Source of the DNA: Sphingobacteriales bacterium
GTDB taxonomy: Bacteria; Bacteroidota; Bacteroidia; Chitinophagales; JADIYW01
Length of the DNA: 64,000 nt
Direction of reading: 5' to 3'
NCBI GenBank assembly: GCA_016699615.1
Contig: CP064984.1
Coordinates: 558,001 to 622,000, forward strand
In this document: positions 11,001 to 22,200 of the stretch, piece after piece
Layout of the letters: the number at the start of each line of letters is the position of its first letter
Position numbering within the stretch: the stretch's first letter is position 1
The notes under the pieces: model-generated
The model's database searches: none
The model's input: the letters and a program-made list of their open reading frames with translations, nothing else
What the model was told of the DNA's origin: nothing
Translations under genes and position numbers: made by a program

Positions 11001-12398
11001 TTTGAGAACTCTCCTATTTGATGTACTTGTCCATTTACAGTATACTGTACTGCAACGCCTAATACTTCATCTGGTCTTAATTGATAGTTTAGTGATATAT
11101 ATCCTAATTGTGCGTTGTATGTATATTCTGATGTTGCTAATTTTCTAGCACTTACTTTTTCATAATCATCAATTGGATTAAATCCATTTACTGTTAATAG
11201 ATTGATTACTTTGGTTGGGTCTCTAAATTGTTCTGAATTGCTATTTATTATACCATAAATATTATTAGAATTATTATTTGTATAAATATCTCCATTACCG
11301 TTTAACACGATTGGATTTCGTACATTTTGTGCTTTATTTTCTCCAATATCTGCGAATGCTACAATCTCTCTTACGTTTTCTGTTTGTCTTGTTTTGTTGG
11401 TTACCCAAACTTCTAACCTAGTAACAATGGTCTGCGATGAGACATATGGCAATCTTGTTAGGCTGCTTTCGTAATTATCTCTAAAAATATGTGCTAAAAA
11501 GAAGTGTCGATTATCTTCGTATTCGTCTGCTTTTATTTCAAATTTTTTAGTTTGAGAGCCATTTTCAAATCTTACATTTTCTGTTTTTGATTTCTGTTGA
11601 GATAATACATTTGTTATGGTTAGTCTTCCAAATTTGAATTGTGTTTTTAGTCCGAATAAACTTTGTGGTCCTCTGATGAGTGCAGAACGTAATGGCATGC
11701 TAACATTACCAAATTCTATTAATTGTATAATATCATCTTCTTTACCTTGATAGCCTAATTTTAATTGATTATCGAATGCAAAGCCTGCTTTTGAGTTATA
11801 ATTAATTCCTAACTTGAGTTTATCACCAATTGATGCTTGCAATCCAAGTTGGATATTCATATCAAAATCGAAATTTGTATTTCTTCTTTGATTTTCTAAT
11901 AATACTGGATTGTCTACTCTTTGAGAATTGACGCCAACTGTTACATCAACATTCCCGGTTGGTTTTATTTCAATTTTTGTTCCTGCAAATAGTCTATCAA
12001 ACAATTCTGGTCCTTGATATAAAAATGGTTGTTTGCTTTTTCTTTCTGCTAAATCTATTGCTGTAGATCTTTGTTGGAAATAGTTTTGCTCTGCATTTTT
12101 TTGTTGCAGTTTTGTATAATCATCATAAGTAAGAAAAGTAGGAATTCTATAATTGTCTTTGCCTATTTTTTCAGTAAAATAATATTGTTTTTTCTCGGCA
12201 TCATATTGTACATCTTTTTGGATGATTTTTGGGTCATTTAGGTCTAATGCATTATTGGATGGTGGTGTAAATTCCATTTACGTTTCTATCTTGAATTGGA
12301 TATTTTAATTTTATTGAATCAGTGTTTTGCGACCACGCACTATGATATGCTAGCAAAAACAAGACAGCAATTTTTGTATATGTTAATTTTCTATTCAA
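5020..12398 (-). CDS. sprA: T9SS outer-membrane translocon / gliding protein SprA, with two single-base frame breaks
   Basis: SprA (Sov in Porphyromonas) is the giant outer-membrane beta-barrel through which T9SS cargo leaves the cell. The reading frame is in three parts: a TTG start at 12398 gives a signal peptide (MNRKLTYTKIAVLFLL) running to YPIQDRNVNG; 1927 residues follow in the +1 frame down to 6494; the last part, ending at 5020, is again in the +1 frame. Removing one base near 12269-12280 gives a smooth join into PPSNNALDLNDP, and removing one A from the five-A run at 6501-6505 gives ILQKRIKNQLRT. The repaired protein is about 2458 residues, the normal size for SprA. No other damage is visible. 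It lies 23 bases downstream of ruvA, the usual order in this phylum. Sequencing error is more likely than true loss. Confidence 0.92.
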
Positions 12399-12421
12399 AA
12401 TGTACTAAAAAAACGACTAAA

Positions 12422-13019
12422 TTACAAATTTTTAAGACTTAATTTAATTAAATCTTCCACGGAATTGATACTTGGGTTATCTTTTAACACTTTTTGAATG
12501 GATTTTTCGGCTGGTGCTTTTGAAAAACCTAACATATTGAGTGCTGCTAATGCTTCTGAATAGATTTCTGAATTAGCAACAGTATTGAAAGTTGTACTTA
12601 TTCCAGTATGTAGGTTTTCTTTTTTCACCTTATCTTTTAATTCTATAATTACTCTTTGCGCAGATTTTGGTCCAACGCCTTTCACTGATTGTATTAAACG
12701 TACATCTTCAGAAATTATTGCGTTTATCCACTCTGTTGAATTCATAGATGATAGCATAAGCCTTGCTGTATTTTATTCCAATGCCTGATACTGATATTAA
12801 ATGATTAAACATATTTTTCTCATCTTCTGAAAAAAAACCATACATCGTATGTGCATCTTCTCTTATTATTTGTTGAGTGTATAGCTTCACATCGTCTAAT
12901 GGCTCAATTTCAGAATAAGTTTGTAATGATATGTTGATTAAATAGCCAATTCCGTTGCATTCTAAATACACTTGAGTTGGAGATTTGAATGTTAATTTCC
13001 CTTTTATGTATGCGTACAT
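12422..13019 (-). CDS. ruvA: Holliday junction branch migration protein RuvA, one single-base frame break
   Basis: RuvA binds Holliday junctions and loads the RuvB motor. The start MYAYIKGKLTFKSPTQ is the OB-fold domain; the first frame continues to ISVSGIGI and then runs into nonsense, while the other frame supplies ARLMLSSMNSTEW, the helix-hairpin-helix pair (GVGPKSAQRVIIELKDK) and the C-terminal RuvB-binding domain (SEALAALNMLGFS...). Removing one A from the four-A run at 12771-12774 gives SGIGINTARLMLSS, exactly the family pattern. Repaired length is 198 residues, standard for RuvA (~200). It lies 22 bases after the lytic transglycosylase gene and 23 before sprA. Confidence 0.93.
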
Positions 13020-13041
13020 TGTTGATTTTGTTTTTGATAGA

Positions 13042-14962
13042 TTATTTACACTTTATTTTCCGTACTTTAATTTCATCACCAGGTTTGAGTACTGGCGTTT
13101 TTTTATAATCGTTCCATTGCATCAAATTTTGTACAGATACTTCATCATATTTCTGAGCTATAGTCCATAGATTCTCTCCATTTTTTATTTTGTATAACTC
13201 ATAACAATCATCTTCTTTAAAATATTGAATAGGATTTAGCTTTTGAGTAAATGGTTTATTTTTCTTTTCCTTATTTTGATTTTTTTGAGCTTGAATTTCT
13301 TCTTGTGTTTGTATGTTTTCAGACAATATATTTTTTAATCTGAAAGATAAATTATTGAACTGTACAAATCTATTATAATCTACCTTATGTACATAAATTA
13401 TAAGTTCTTGACCAATATCTATAAAATTACCATTCAACTCGTTCCATCTTCTTATCTCACTAACACTAACGTGAAACCATTTAGCAATAAATCCTAAATT
13501 ATCTCCATGATTTACTTTATATACTATTGCTTTATAATTACCATCTTCTTCTTTTATAAATTCTGGTAATTCAATTTTAGCATTGTTTGTTTTATTATTA
13601 CTAAAATTATTTTTTGGTGTTGTACTTGGTGCTTTTGCATTTTTCTGTGCTAGCTCTTCTCTTTTTTTCTTAAGATATTCTTCATTACTTATATTTTGCT
13701 TGCTGCTTTCTTTTTGTTTTTTTGCATCTTCAGCTGCTTTCTTTTTATCCGCTAATAATTTCTTTTCCTCTTCTTTTTTGAGCTTCTTTTCTTCTTCTTT
13801 TTAATTTTTCTTCTTTCTTTTTTGCTTCTAACTGTGCCTTCGTTTCTTTAGTCTTCGTATCTGTTTCTTTTTTCTTACTTTTTGGTTGCTTTTCTACAAC
13901 AGGAATTGTTGTATAATCACCAGCATTATCTTGTTTCTTTGTATTGTCTACTGATGGTTTTACAGCAACTGGTGCAGCCAATTTTTCTCCAGATGTTACA
14001 TCTTCTGCAAATGCATATAATGAATCTTGGTAATAGTTGAATGCTTGGATTCTATCTTTTGGAATATTTAATGTAAAATTTGCGGGTATTAATGTTGTTA
14101 ACAAAGAAGGATTTTCTTCAATGATTACTGATTTTGGAATATTTATTATTTTCTCTAAATCTGTAACTGTAAGTTTTTCTCTAATAGTAATACGTTGTGT
14201 TGGTTCTCTATCTAATGGTAATGCACTGATGCCAAAATTCTTTGCATATTTCATGGCATATACAATTGCAATGAATGATGGAACGTATGCTTGAGTTTCT
14301 TTTGGCAAAAATGGTTTTATATCCCAATAACTTTTAGAACCACCTGCTTTGTTTATTGCTTTATTTACATTACCTGGCCCACAATTATATGATGCAATTG
14401 CTAAGTGCCAATTGCCATAAACATTATACATATACTTTAAATACCTTGCTGCTGCATCGCAACTTTTGTATGGATCTTTACGTTCGTCTACACGTTTATT
14501 AATTGTTAGTCCATATTGCAAACCTGTGCCATACATAAATTGCCATGGGCCAGTGGCACCAACTGGAGATTTTGCAAATGGATTTAATGCTGACTCAACA
14601 ACTGCAAGATATTTCATCTCATCAGGAATACCATATTGCGCAAATATTGGTTCAAAAATTGGAAAAAACTTCTCTGCTCTTCCTAAAACTTTTGCTACAT
14701 GTTGCGTTTTTGAAGTATAAAAATCTATATATTTTTGTACGTGTGCATTATAATCTAAAGGAATGATTTTTTGGATTTTCTTTAATCTTACATTTATCTG
14801 AGCACTCATCACTGCTGGATCTGGGTCCGTTTTAAATAACTGCTCTTCTGTAGGAACAACTAAATCGGATGACTTATCTTGCCACTGATTGGGTGTATTT
14901 TGAGCAAACGATAAATAAATATTTATATATATAATAAAAAATAATAATAATCTTACAATCAT
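13042..14962 (-). CDS. Membrane-bound lytic murein transglycosylase with C-terminal LysM domains (MltD type), one frame break
   Basis: Cleaves the glycan strands of peptidoglycan in the periplasm. Residues 1-20 are a signal peptide. The SLT catalytic domain (about 100-260) shows YGIPDEMKYLAVVESALNP with the catalytic Glu in ESAL, then GATGPWQFMYGTG, and SYNCGPGNV. Then comes a long Lys/Glu-rich linker and two LysM domains (YKVNHGDNLGFIAKWFHVSV; LYKIKNGENLWTIAQKYDEVS). The linker contains a frame break: removing one A from the five-A run at 13798-13802 turns KLKRRRKEAQKRR into KLKEEEKKLKKEE and keeps one frame to the stop at 13042, 639 residues in all. Upstream of ruvA by 22 bases, downstream of gatA by 59. 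Confidence 0.9.
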
Positions 14963-15021
14963 TACGCAATATAATAGTTTTTTTAAGAAATTAAGCCTTG
15001 TTAAGATTTATTTAGATTTTT

Positions 15022-16437
15022 TCACATCATTTTTTTAGCAAATGCTAATAGCTTAGATTCATCAAATTTATTTGCCATGATTTGGATTCCAATTGGCAAA
15101 TTATTTTTATCTTTTGCTAATGGCAATGATATTGCTGGTATTCCTACAATATTTGCTTGTACTGTAAAAATATCTCCTAAAAATGATGCTACTGTATCCT
15201 GTACTGCACCTATTTTGTAGGCTGTGGTTGGTGCTGTTGGACAAAGTATAAAATCATATTCTTTAAATATTTGGAATGTTTTCTCTGAAACTATTCTTCT
15301 TACTTTTTGTGCTTTTGCATAATATGCATCATAATATCCTGCACTCAGAACAAATGTACCACTCATTATTCTACGTTGTACTTCTTTGCCAAATCCTTGT
15401 GCGCGTGATAAGGTGTATGTTTCTTCTAAGTCTTTTGCTTCTTGTGCATGGAAGCCATATTTTACTCCATCAAATCTTGATAAATTACTTGATGCTTCTG
15501 CTGTTGTTAAAACATAATATGCTGGAACAATATAATCTAACTCATCTAAAGAAACATCAACTAATGTATGACCTTCATTTTGCAATTTATCAATAATATC
15601 AATACATGCTTGTTTTACTTCAACATCTATGCTGTTGTGATGAATTGCATTTCCAAAATATGCGATTTTATATTTTTTATTTTCTAAAGTATTGATATCT
15701 GATATATCTATATGTTTTTGTGAGCATGTAGCATCAAAATCATCACTACCTGCTATTACTTCATATATTGATATGGCATCATCAATATTATTTGTAATTG
15801 GACCAATTTGGTCGAAAGATGAAGCATATGCTATCAATCCCCATCTTGATACTCTACCATATGTTGGTTTAAAGCCAATATTGCCACAAAATGCTGCAGG
15901 TTGTCTGATAGAACCGCCTGTATCTGAACCTAGTGATGCGATACATAATCCTGCTGCTACTGCCGCCGCAGAACCACCTGAAGAACCACCTGCTACTCTA
16001 GTAATATCTATTGGGTTTTTAACTGGTCCAAAAGCACTATTTTCATTGCTTCCGCCCATTGCAAATTCATCGCAATTTAATCTTCCAATTATAATTGCAT
16101 CTTCTGCTAGTAATCTCTCAACTACTGTTGCTGAGTATGGTGAAATATAGTTTTCTAAAATTTTAGATGCTGCAGAACTTTTATGATTTTTGTAGACTAT
16201 ATTGTCTTTGATACCAATAATTAGACCAAATAATTTGCCTAATGTTTGGTTGTTTTTTATTTTATCATCTATAAGTTTTGCTTGCTCTAAAGCACTTGCT
16301 TCAAACACTTCAAGAAATGCATTGTAAGTATCATTATCTTGAATATTTTTAATATAAGACTTAGTAATTTGCGTACAAGTATATACTCGATTTGCAACAT
16401 CTCTCTGTAGCGTTTCTAAAGAACGATATATCTCCAC
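15022..16437 (-). CDS. gatA: Asp-tRNA(Asn)/Glu-tRNA(Gln) amidotransferase subunit A
   Basis: Glutaminase subunit of the GatCAB complex, which converts misacylated Glu-tRNA(Gln) or Asp-tRNA(Asn) to the correct aminoacyl-tRNA with ammonia from glutamine. It has the amidase signature GGSSGGSAAAVAAG (residues 150-163) and the Ser-cisSer-Lys triad at Lys77 (IGIKDN), Ser152 and Ser176 (DTGGSIRQP). The 471-residue length and start MEIYRSLETLQ are normal. It is 16 bases downstream of tatA on the same strand. gatB and gatC are not in the window. No damage seen. Confidence 0.95.
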   Translation of the reverse strand: MEIYRSLETLQRDVANRVYTCTQITKSYIKNIQDNDTYNAFLEVFEASALEQAKLIDDKIKNNQTLGKLFGLIIGIKDNIVYKNHKSSAASKILENYISPYSATVVERLLAEDAIIIGRLNCDEFAMGGSNENSAFGPVKNPIDITRVAGGSSGGSAAAVAAGLCIASLGSDTGGSIRQPAAFCGNIGFKPTYGRVSRWGLIAYASSFDQIGPITNNIDDAISIYEVIAGSDDFDATCSQKHIDISDINTLENKKYKIAYFGNAIHHNSIDVEVKQACIDIIDKLQNEGHTLVDVSLDELDYIVPAYYVLTTAEASSNLSRFDGVKYGFHAQEAKDLEETYTLSRAQGFGKEVQRRIMSGTFVLSAGYYDAYYAKAQKVRRIVSEKTFQIFKEYDFILCPTAPTTAYKIGAVQDTVASFLGDIFTVQANIVGIPAISLPLAKDKNNLPIGIQIMANKFDESKLLAFAKKMM

Positions 16438-16453
16438 AAATTAAAATTAGTAT

Positions 16454-16666
16454 TTACTCAGTGATTTTCTTTTTCTCTTCTTCGCTCAATCCTTTCTCAA
16501 ACTCGTCTTTGATATTATTTTTTGCGGCATTAAATTCTCTGATTCCTTTTCCTAATCCTTTCATTAGTTCAGGAATTTTTTTGCCACCAAAAAGTAATAA
16601 TACAGCTAAGAATAATAGAATCCATTCTCCTCCACCTGGCATACTAAATAACAAAACAGTGTTCAT
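16454..16666 (-). CDS. tatA: Sec-independent protein translocase subunit TatA/E
   Basis: A 70-residue pore subunit of the twin-arginine translocase. It has the short N-terminal segment, one transmembrane helix (WILLFLAVLLLF), the conserved FGGKKIPELMKGLGKGIREF hinge and amphipathic helix, and a charged tail with DEFEKGLSEEEKKK. This is the TatA/E form; TatB would be longer. It lies directly upstream of gatA with a 16-base gap, probably cotranscribed. Confidence 0.95.
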   Translation of the reverse strand: MNTVLLFSMPGGGEWILLFLAVLLLFGGKKIPELMKGLGKGIREFNAAKNNIKDEFEKGLSEEEKKKITE

Positions 16667-16759
16667 AATTTACTTTTAATTACAAATTTACTATTTTTTA
16701 TACTAAAAATAGGTTTATAAAAAGTTAATTTAGGTATTATTTAGTCATATTACTAATTT

Positions 16760-17146
16760 CTAGTCTGGGTCTTTGAATTGTTCTATAGCTCTACGTTCTT
16801 TTTTTGTTGGTCTTCCAACGCCTTTGTCTCTTACTTCAAAGTTATAAAAGAAGCTATCTTGTTTTTTATCGTGTATGCTTGGTGGTGATAAATCTTCGTA
16901 ACATTCAGCAGCAATAGATGCGCCAACTCTCTTTTCAATTATTTTTAATACTTTATAGATTTTCTTTTCTCCTTGTATTGTTAGATGAATTTCATCATTT
17001 ATTTTTATTAACTGAGATGGCTTTACAGTTTGTGATTGTATTTTTACTTTTCCTGCATTACATGCATCTGTGGCTAGTGTTCTGGTCTTAAAAATTCTAA
17101 TAGACCACAACCATTTATCTACTCTTGTTTTTTGTATTTCAGACAT
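16760..17146 (-). CDS. S4-domain RNA-binding heat-shock protein, HslR family
   Basis: The start at 17146 gives MSEIQKTRVDKWLWSIRIFK, the family opening; the longer frame upstream overlaps the divergent gene and is not credible. The S4 domain occupies residues 8-70 (RVDKWLWSIRIFKTRTLA...ACNAGKVKIQSQTVKPSQ), and the C-terminus has the GRPTKKERRAIEQF tail typical of the Hsp15/HslR group. At 128 residues the length is normal. Hsp15 in E. coli binds stalled 50S subunits carrying nascent chains; the same role here is inferred from family. It is divergent from the gene at 17190 with a 43-base spacer. Confidence 0.9.
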   Translation of the reverse strand: MSEIQKTRVDKWLWSIRIFKTRTLATDACNAGKVKIQSQTVKPSQLIKINDEIHLTIQGEKKIYKVLKIIEKRVGASIAAECYEDLSPPSIHDKKQDSFFYNFEVRDKGVGRPTKKERRAIEQFKDPD

Positions 17147-17189
17147 TGGCAAAGTTTTTGTATAATAAAAATAAAAAAAGTAATTTAGC

Positions 17190-17627
17190 ATGATGAAAAA
17201 TATTTTTCTAATTATTTTAACTTTAGTAATTATTATTTCTATAGCAAAGCCGCCTAAGAAGAATACTAATACAAACAATACTTCTTCTTGGGTAGAAAAC
17301 AAAACTATCTATGGAAAATGGGAATGGCTAAAGACAGAATGTTGTGGAAAGAAAAAAGGCACTACAACACCAGACACTTATGGTGACAAAATTATTTTAG
17401 AATTATTGCCAAATAATACATTTGCTGAGAATGCAAATAAATATAGAGTACCGAGAAGTGGCAATATTACTTTATCAAAAGTTAATTCTTATGATAAACA
17501 AGTGAAAACTATCCAATTTAATGACGAAAGACCAGCTTATTACTCATTATCTCAGAATGGTGATACACTTATTCTTAGTTGGGAACATCTAGAATTACAG
17601 AAAGAATATTATTTAAAAACGAAATAA
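17190..17627 (+). CDS. Secreted hypothetical protein, lipocalin-like
   Basis: A 145-residue protein with an N-terminal hydrophobic segment (MMKNIFLIILTLVIIISIA) that is either a signal peptide or membrane anchor; no lipobox Cys. A polar linker (PKKNTNTNNTSS) leads to GKWEWLKTECCGKKKGTTTP and a beta-rich body with GDTLILSWEHL, the layout of small Bacteroidota proteins with a lipocalin-like fold (a GKW start and L-x-L-x-W end). CC at about residues 51-52 is unusual. Either ATG at 17190 or 17193 could be the start. It ends one base before the cysteine desulfurase stop on the other strand. Function unknown. Confidence 0.75.
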   Translation: MMKNIFLIILTLVIIISIAKPPKKNTNTNNTSSWVENKTIYGKWEWLKTECCGKKKGTTTPDTYGDKIILELLPNNTFAENANKYRVPRSGNITLSKVNSYDKQVKTIQFNDERPAYYSLSQNGDTLILSWEHLELQKEYYLKTK

Positions 17628-18758
17628 CTATAAATCTATTTCTTTGAATAATTGAATTGTTTGATGAATATCATCAAGTGTATTGTATTTGCCTATACTA
17701 AAACGCAAGGCAGATTGAGCTTGCAAATCGCTATAATCCATAGCTTTTAATACATGTGATGGTTTATTTTCGGCAGAAGTACATGCAGAACCAGTGGAAA
17801 TTGCAATTTTATGTTTAATTCTTTTTATTATATTTTCAGATTTAGTTGGGAAAATAATATTGGATGTATTATAAATTCTTGATGTATTTTTTCCAACTAT
17901 TTCAATTTTATTTTCTAATAATTCTTCAAATTTATTTTCAAGTAAATTTCTCATACTAGAAATATGTGTTGTATTCTGTAACAAGTTTTCATACGCAATT
18001 TGTGTTGCCTTACCTAAAGCAACAATTCCTGGAACATTAAGTGTTCCACTTCTCTTTCCGTTTTCATGACCACCACCATGCAATAATGCTTCTATTGTTA
18101 CTCTTGGATTTTTTCTTCTAATATATAATGCTCCAACTCCTTTTGGTGCATAAAATTTATGTCCTGATATTGACATTAAATCTATTCCAAAATCATCTAC
18201 ATTAATTGGCATTTTCCCAAATGCTTGAGTTGTATCACAACATAGTATTGAGTTTTTCTGATGTACTATTTTACTTATTTCTTTTATTGGCAAAATAACT
18301 CCTGTTTCATTATTTACCAACATTGCAGCTACAAGTACTGTATTATTAGTAATACTATTTTCAAGTTCATTCAAATCTATTTGACCATTTTTATCTACTT
18401 TAAGGTATGTAATATCTGCTCCTTTTTGTGCTAAATATTTACAAGTATCCAATACTGCATTGTGCTCCGTTTGAATGGTAACTATGTGATTTCCTTTAGA
18501 ATGATATGCATTATACACGCCAATAATTGCTGTATTTAATGCCTCAGTAGCACCTGATGTAAATACTATTTCTTGTGGTGTACATGCTATACTATCTGCA
18601 ATTATCAACCTTGCTTGCTCTACTGCATCTTTTGCAATCCAACCTTGTGTGTGCAAATTGCTTGATGCATTGCCAAATTTTTCTCTAAAATATGGTAACA
18701 TTGCTTCTAGTACTTGCTCATCGACAGCTGTTGTTGCATTATTATCTAGATAAATCAC
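17628..18758 (-). CDS. Cysteine desulfurase (NifS/IscS type)
   Basis: PLP enzyme that removes sulfur from cysteine for Fe-S cluster and tRNA thiolation chemistry. It starts with MIYLDNNATT, the classic opening of the family. The PLP lysine is Lys201 in SISGHKFYAPKG; the ETGV and HxxxH region (TEHNAVLDT) are present; the catalytic persulfide Cys326 lies in STGSACTSA. The 376-residue length fits class I (NifS/IscS). The gene stands alone, divergent from the epimerase gene at 18816 (57-base gap). No iscU or other isc gene is adjacent, so I do not assign a symbol. Confidence 0.92.
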   Translation of the reverse strand: MIYLDNNATTAVDEQVLEAMLPYFREKFGNASSNLHTQGWIAKDAVEQARLIIADSIACTPQEIVFTSGATEALNTAIIGVYNAYHSKGNHIVTIQTEHNAVLDTCKYLAQKGADITYLKVDKNGQIDLNELENSITNNTVLVAAMLVNNETGVILPIKEISKIVHQKNSILCCDTTQAFGKMPINVDDFGIDLMSISGHKFYAPKGVGALYIRRKNPRVTIEALLHGGGHENGKRSGTLNVPGIVALGKATQIAYENLLQNTTHISSMRNLLENKFEELLENKIEIVGKNTSRIYNTSNIIFPTKSENIIKRIKHKIAISTGSACTSAENKPSHVLKAMDYSDLQAQSALRFSIGKYNTLDDIHQTIQLFKEIDL

Positions 18759-18815
18759 TCTATAAAGTTATAAATTTTAGAATTTATATTTTAAATTGCT
18801 TGAAATTATTTCCTC

Positions 18816-19217
18816 ATGAAGAAAATAGATCATATTGGCATTGCCGTAAAAGACTTGGAAGCATCTAATCAATTATTCTCAAAATTATTTAACCAAGCGC
18901 CTTTCCACGCTGAAATTGTAGAAAGTCAAAAATTAATTGCTTCATTTTTTAAGCTTCAGGATACAAAGGTTGAACTTCTGTATCCTAATTCAGAAGAAAG
19001 TACAATACATAAATTTTTATCAAAAAAAGGCGAAGGCATACATCATATTGCGTTTGAAGTTGAAGATATTGTTTCAGAAATGCAAAGGCTCAAACAGGAA
19101 GGATTTGTTCCTTTGACTGATAAGCCATATATTGGTGCATTAAATAAATTAGTATGCTTTCTTCATCCGAAAGATACTAATGGTGTTTTAATAGAACTAT
19201 GCCAGAAACAAGATTAA
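18816..19217 (+). CDS. mce: Methylmalonyl-CoA epimerase (VOC/glyoxalase fold)
   Basis: Interconverts (R)- and (S)-methylmalonyl-CoA in propionate/succinate metabolism. The 133-residue protein has the VOC opening MKKIDHIGIAVKDLEAS (metal ligand His6), the mid-protein KVELLYP with glutamate/leucine core, EGIHHIAFEVED, and the final segment HPKDTNGVLIELCQK providing the last metal ligand. Length and motifs match Bacteroidota epimerases. The stop codon abuts the stop of the minus-strand 1726-residue gene with no spacing. The mutase genes are not in the window. Confidence 0.92.
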   Translation: MKKIDHIGIAVKDLEASNQLFSKLFNQAPFHAEIVESQKLIASFFKLQDTKVELLYPNSEESTIHKFLSKKGEGIHHIAFEVEDIVSEMQRLKQEGFVPLTDKPYIGALNKLVCFLHPKDTNGVLIELCQKQD

Positions 19218-22200
19218 TTACTCAATATGAATTTTCTTAGCTAATACAAACTTATCATTCACTAACTGAATAATATATACGCCTCTTGCCAACTGTTGAC
19301 TTGGAATAATAGAAATAATCTGTTTTCCTGTTTCTATATTTAATTGTTTGCTAAATATATTTTTTCCATCATATTGGAATAGATTAAACTCATATTCTCC
19401 TTCTTTATTCTGTGCATCAATTTTTATTGTATTATTTCCAGCATAATACATATTTATTGATGATTTATCATCTGAACAATCTACATAAATTGTATTGAAT
19501 ATATGTTCTTTACCATCAATATCGTATTGTTTTAGTCTATAATATACTTTTGTAGTATTAGATAAATTTGAATAATTATATATTTGATTGGTTGTAGAAA
19601 ATCCTTGTGCTGCTATAGTAGAAAGTGGTACAAAATTCAATGCATCTGTTGATTTTTCAATAACAAAATAATCACTATTTACTTCGGAAGCAGTTATCCA
19701 AGTTAATTGTACCTCTTCATTATCCATACAAGTGCTTGTAAATGATAATAATTCGACTGGAAGTGCTGTTGTTCTGCCATCTCCTCCAGCTGGTGCAAAA
19801 TCTGAAAATCCAGAATATCCAGATCCAATTATTTCATAATAATTATTAGAGACAATACATTCATCACCATCAAATCCTGATGCTATTGGCCATAAACCAC
19901 CACCAGTACCTGTTGTTGCTTTTAATGCTCTATAATTATTTTTGTATCCTCCTATATTATCATTAGGGAAAGTATTTACATTCAATATATTTGGATGTAA
20001 ATAGATATCGTAAGTAAATGTAGTTCCAGAGCTACTATTCATATTCCACCATCCTTGACCAGTCATGCCTGTATATTCAATAAATTTAGATTGACCACTA
20101 CAAACAACATTTGTTATTGGCACATTTATACTTCCAGGATTTCCTGCAATAAATTTTGCAGTTGCCATTCCTGTTCCTGATTGGATATTAATTCTCAATG
20201 AATTGTAAGATTCTCCAGTGTGAATATCTCCGATTGGATATATATATTCTCCTATTGTATTTATATTTCTTTCCAAATTTCCATATACATATCTATCGTT
20301 ATTATAGACACCATTTGTACTAGGTTGATCAAATCCTATGATTGCTGCTGTACGATTAGGATTAAGTACAGAAACTTTAAATGTATTTGTCCTAATAATT
20401 CCTCCACAACCAAACTCTAGAACTCCTGTGTTTGATACTGAAATATTATCACTTAATTCCACATAAGTTTGTCTTTGTTTTTCAATTACTATACTATTAA
20501 AAGATTCTATCCCAGTATTAATATCAATGAATTGATTATTTCCGCCAAAAAACTTTACCTTACTATTACCTTCTAAAAATCCACTCGTGCCATTGTTATT
20601 ATTCCAATTCCCTGATATTCTTATTGTGCCATCATCAGTTGCAGAACTGCCGTCATCTGCATCTAATATTCCTCCTAAATCTATTGTAAGATTTCCATAT
20701 ATATCTAATCTATTATCTGCACTTCCTTCAACCGTTACTATTGCACCATTTTGTATTGTTATGTTTTTAATAGCTGCAATATCATGGTATTGGTCTGAAA
20801 ATGGAGCACTAGCACTAATTACAGGTTTATTTGTTGTGTTTGGTATTGTAATATTCACATTTGCATCAGGTACCAAGAAACTGCTCCAATTATTACAATC
20901 AAACCAGTTTGTACTTGAAGCACCAGTCCAACTTGCTACTGGATTTGTATTATCAATTAGGATATTTCTACTTGGAAAGTTGGAGTTTATATCACTATTA
21001 AATCCTGCACAGTTTCCTGTTGAATAAGAAGTCCAATTACTTGTACTTATTAATCTTTGTAACCATGTGAACTTATCTGTAACCGTTTTATCACCAGTAT
21101 ATAGGAAATAGTTTGTTACACCAGAACTCGGACTTTGTTCGTAACAAGAAACTTGAGAAGGTAAATTTGAACGTTGTGTAGGACTCGTTGAACAACTTGC
21201 AGACCATGTCAGATCAGTATTAAATGCAAATAGATATCTACCTCCAGTATAAGTTGCATCATGATTATTGGTGATCCCATTATCCCAAACACCACCCTGT
21301 AAAAAGAACATTTGATCACCTCCAGAATTAAAATTAAATCCACTTGTGCTTCCTAAATTTGTAACATTCCAATTACTTGCCAATGTTGTAGGAACACCTG
21401 AACTTGGGAAGTACCATGTAATAATTTTTCCTGCTGGTATTGTTGAACCAACATAAGTTACTCTATAGAATCCTTCTGTATTCCCAAATTGTCCAGCATT
21501 ACATCTCTCATATCCATTATCTGTTATATCTATTACTGTTCCTGTATTTATATCCTTAAAACAAACAAAATAGATACTATCTCCAGTACCAGAAACACAT
21601 GGATCGTTATTGGCGTTTACACCAATAACAGCAAAATCACCAGGTTGTATTGTGGTAGCACCATTTGGTGTAGCATTTGATGAAACACCACTACTCCAAA
21701 GTGTTCCCATTCTAGTAAATACTTTAAAATGATAAGTTCTCCCATCTTCAAGTCCATTTAATGTAATTGATGTGCCTACACCTTTGTATATTACTTGTTC
21801 ACAGGCATTTACTAAACATTCACTAGATCCTGTTACATTATAGTTGCTACCATCTCCAAATGGTACTGTTGATACAACAGCATCTGTACACATAATAACA
21901 AGCATTTCATCTAAACATACAGGATTTGCCCAACTTAATTGTACATTTCCTGAGCCTGATGAATTTGCAGTAACCACACTTGGATTCTCTGGTCCAACAT
22001 TTACTAATATTTTTGTTGGAGACATATAAGAACCTAATGTTCCTGAAGGCGATGTTGCAATTACCCTAATTCTATATCCATTTCCAGCAAGAGTAGCAGC
22101 TGGAATTATGCCATTAATAGTTCCACCTACATCTGTTCCACTTAATGAGAGTGATCCTATAATTATTGGACTTGAGAAACTTCCAGTTGCATTAGATAAT

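Noticed and set aside
5020..12398. sprA as a genuine pseudogene, with loss of T9SS
   Set aside because: Only two single-base changes are present in 7.4 kb, and three T9SS cargo genes in the same window remain intact, which argues that the system is functional.
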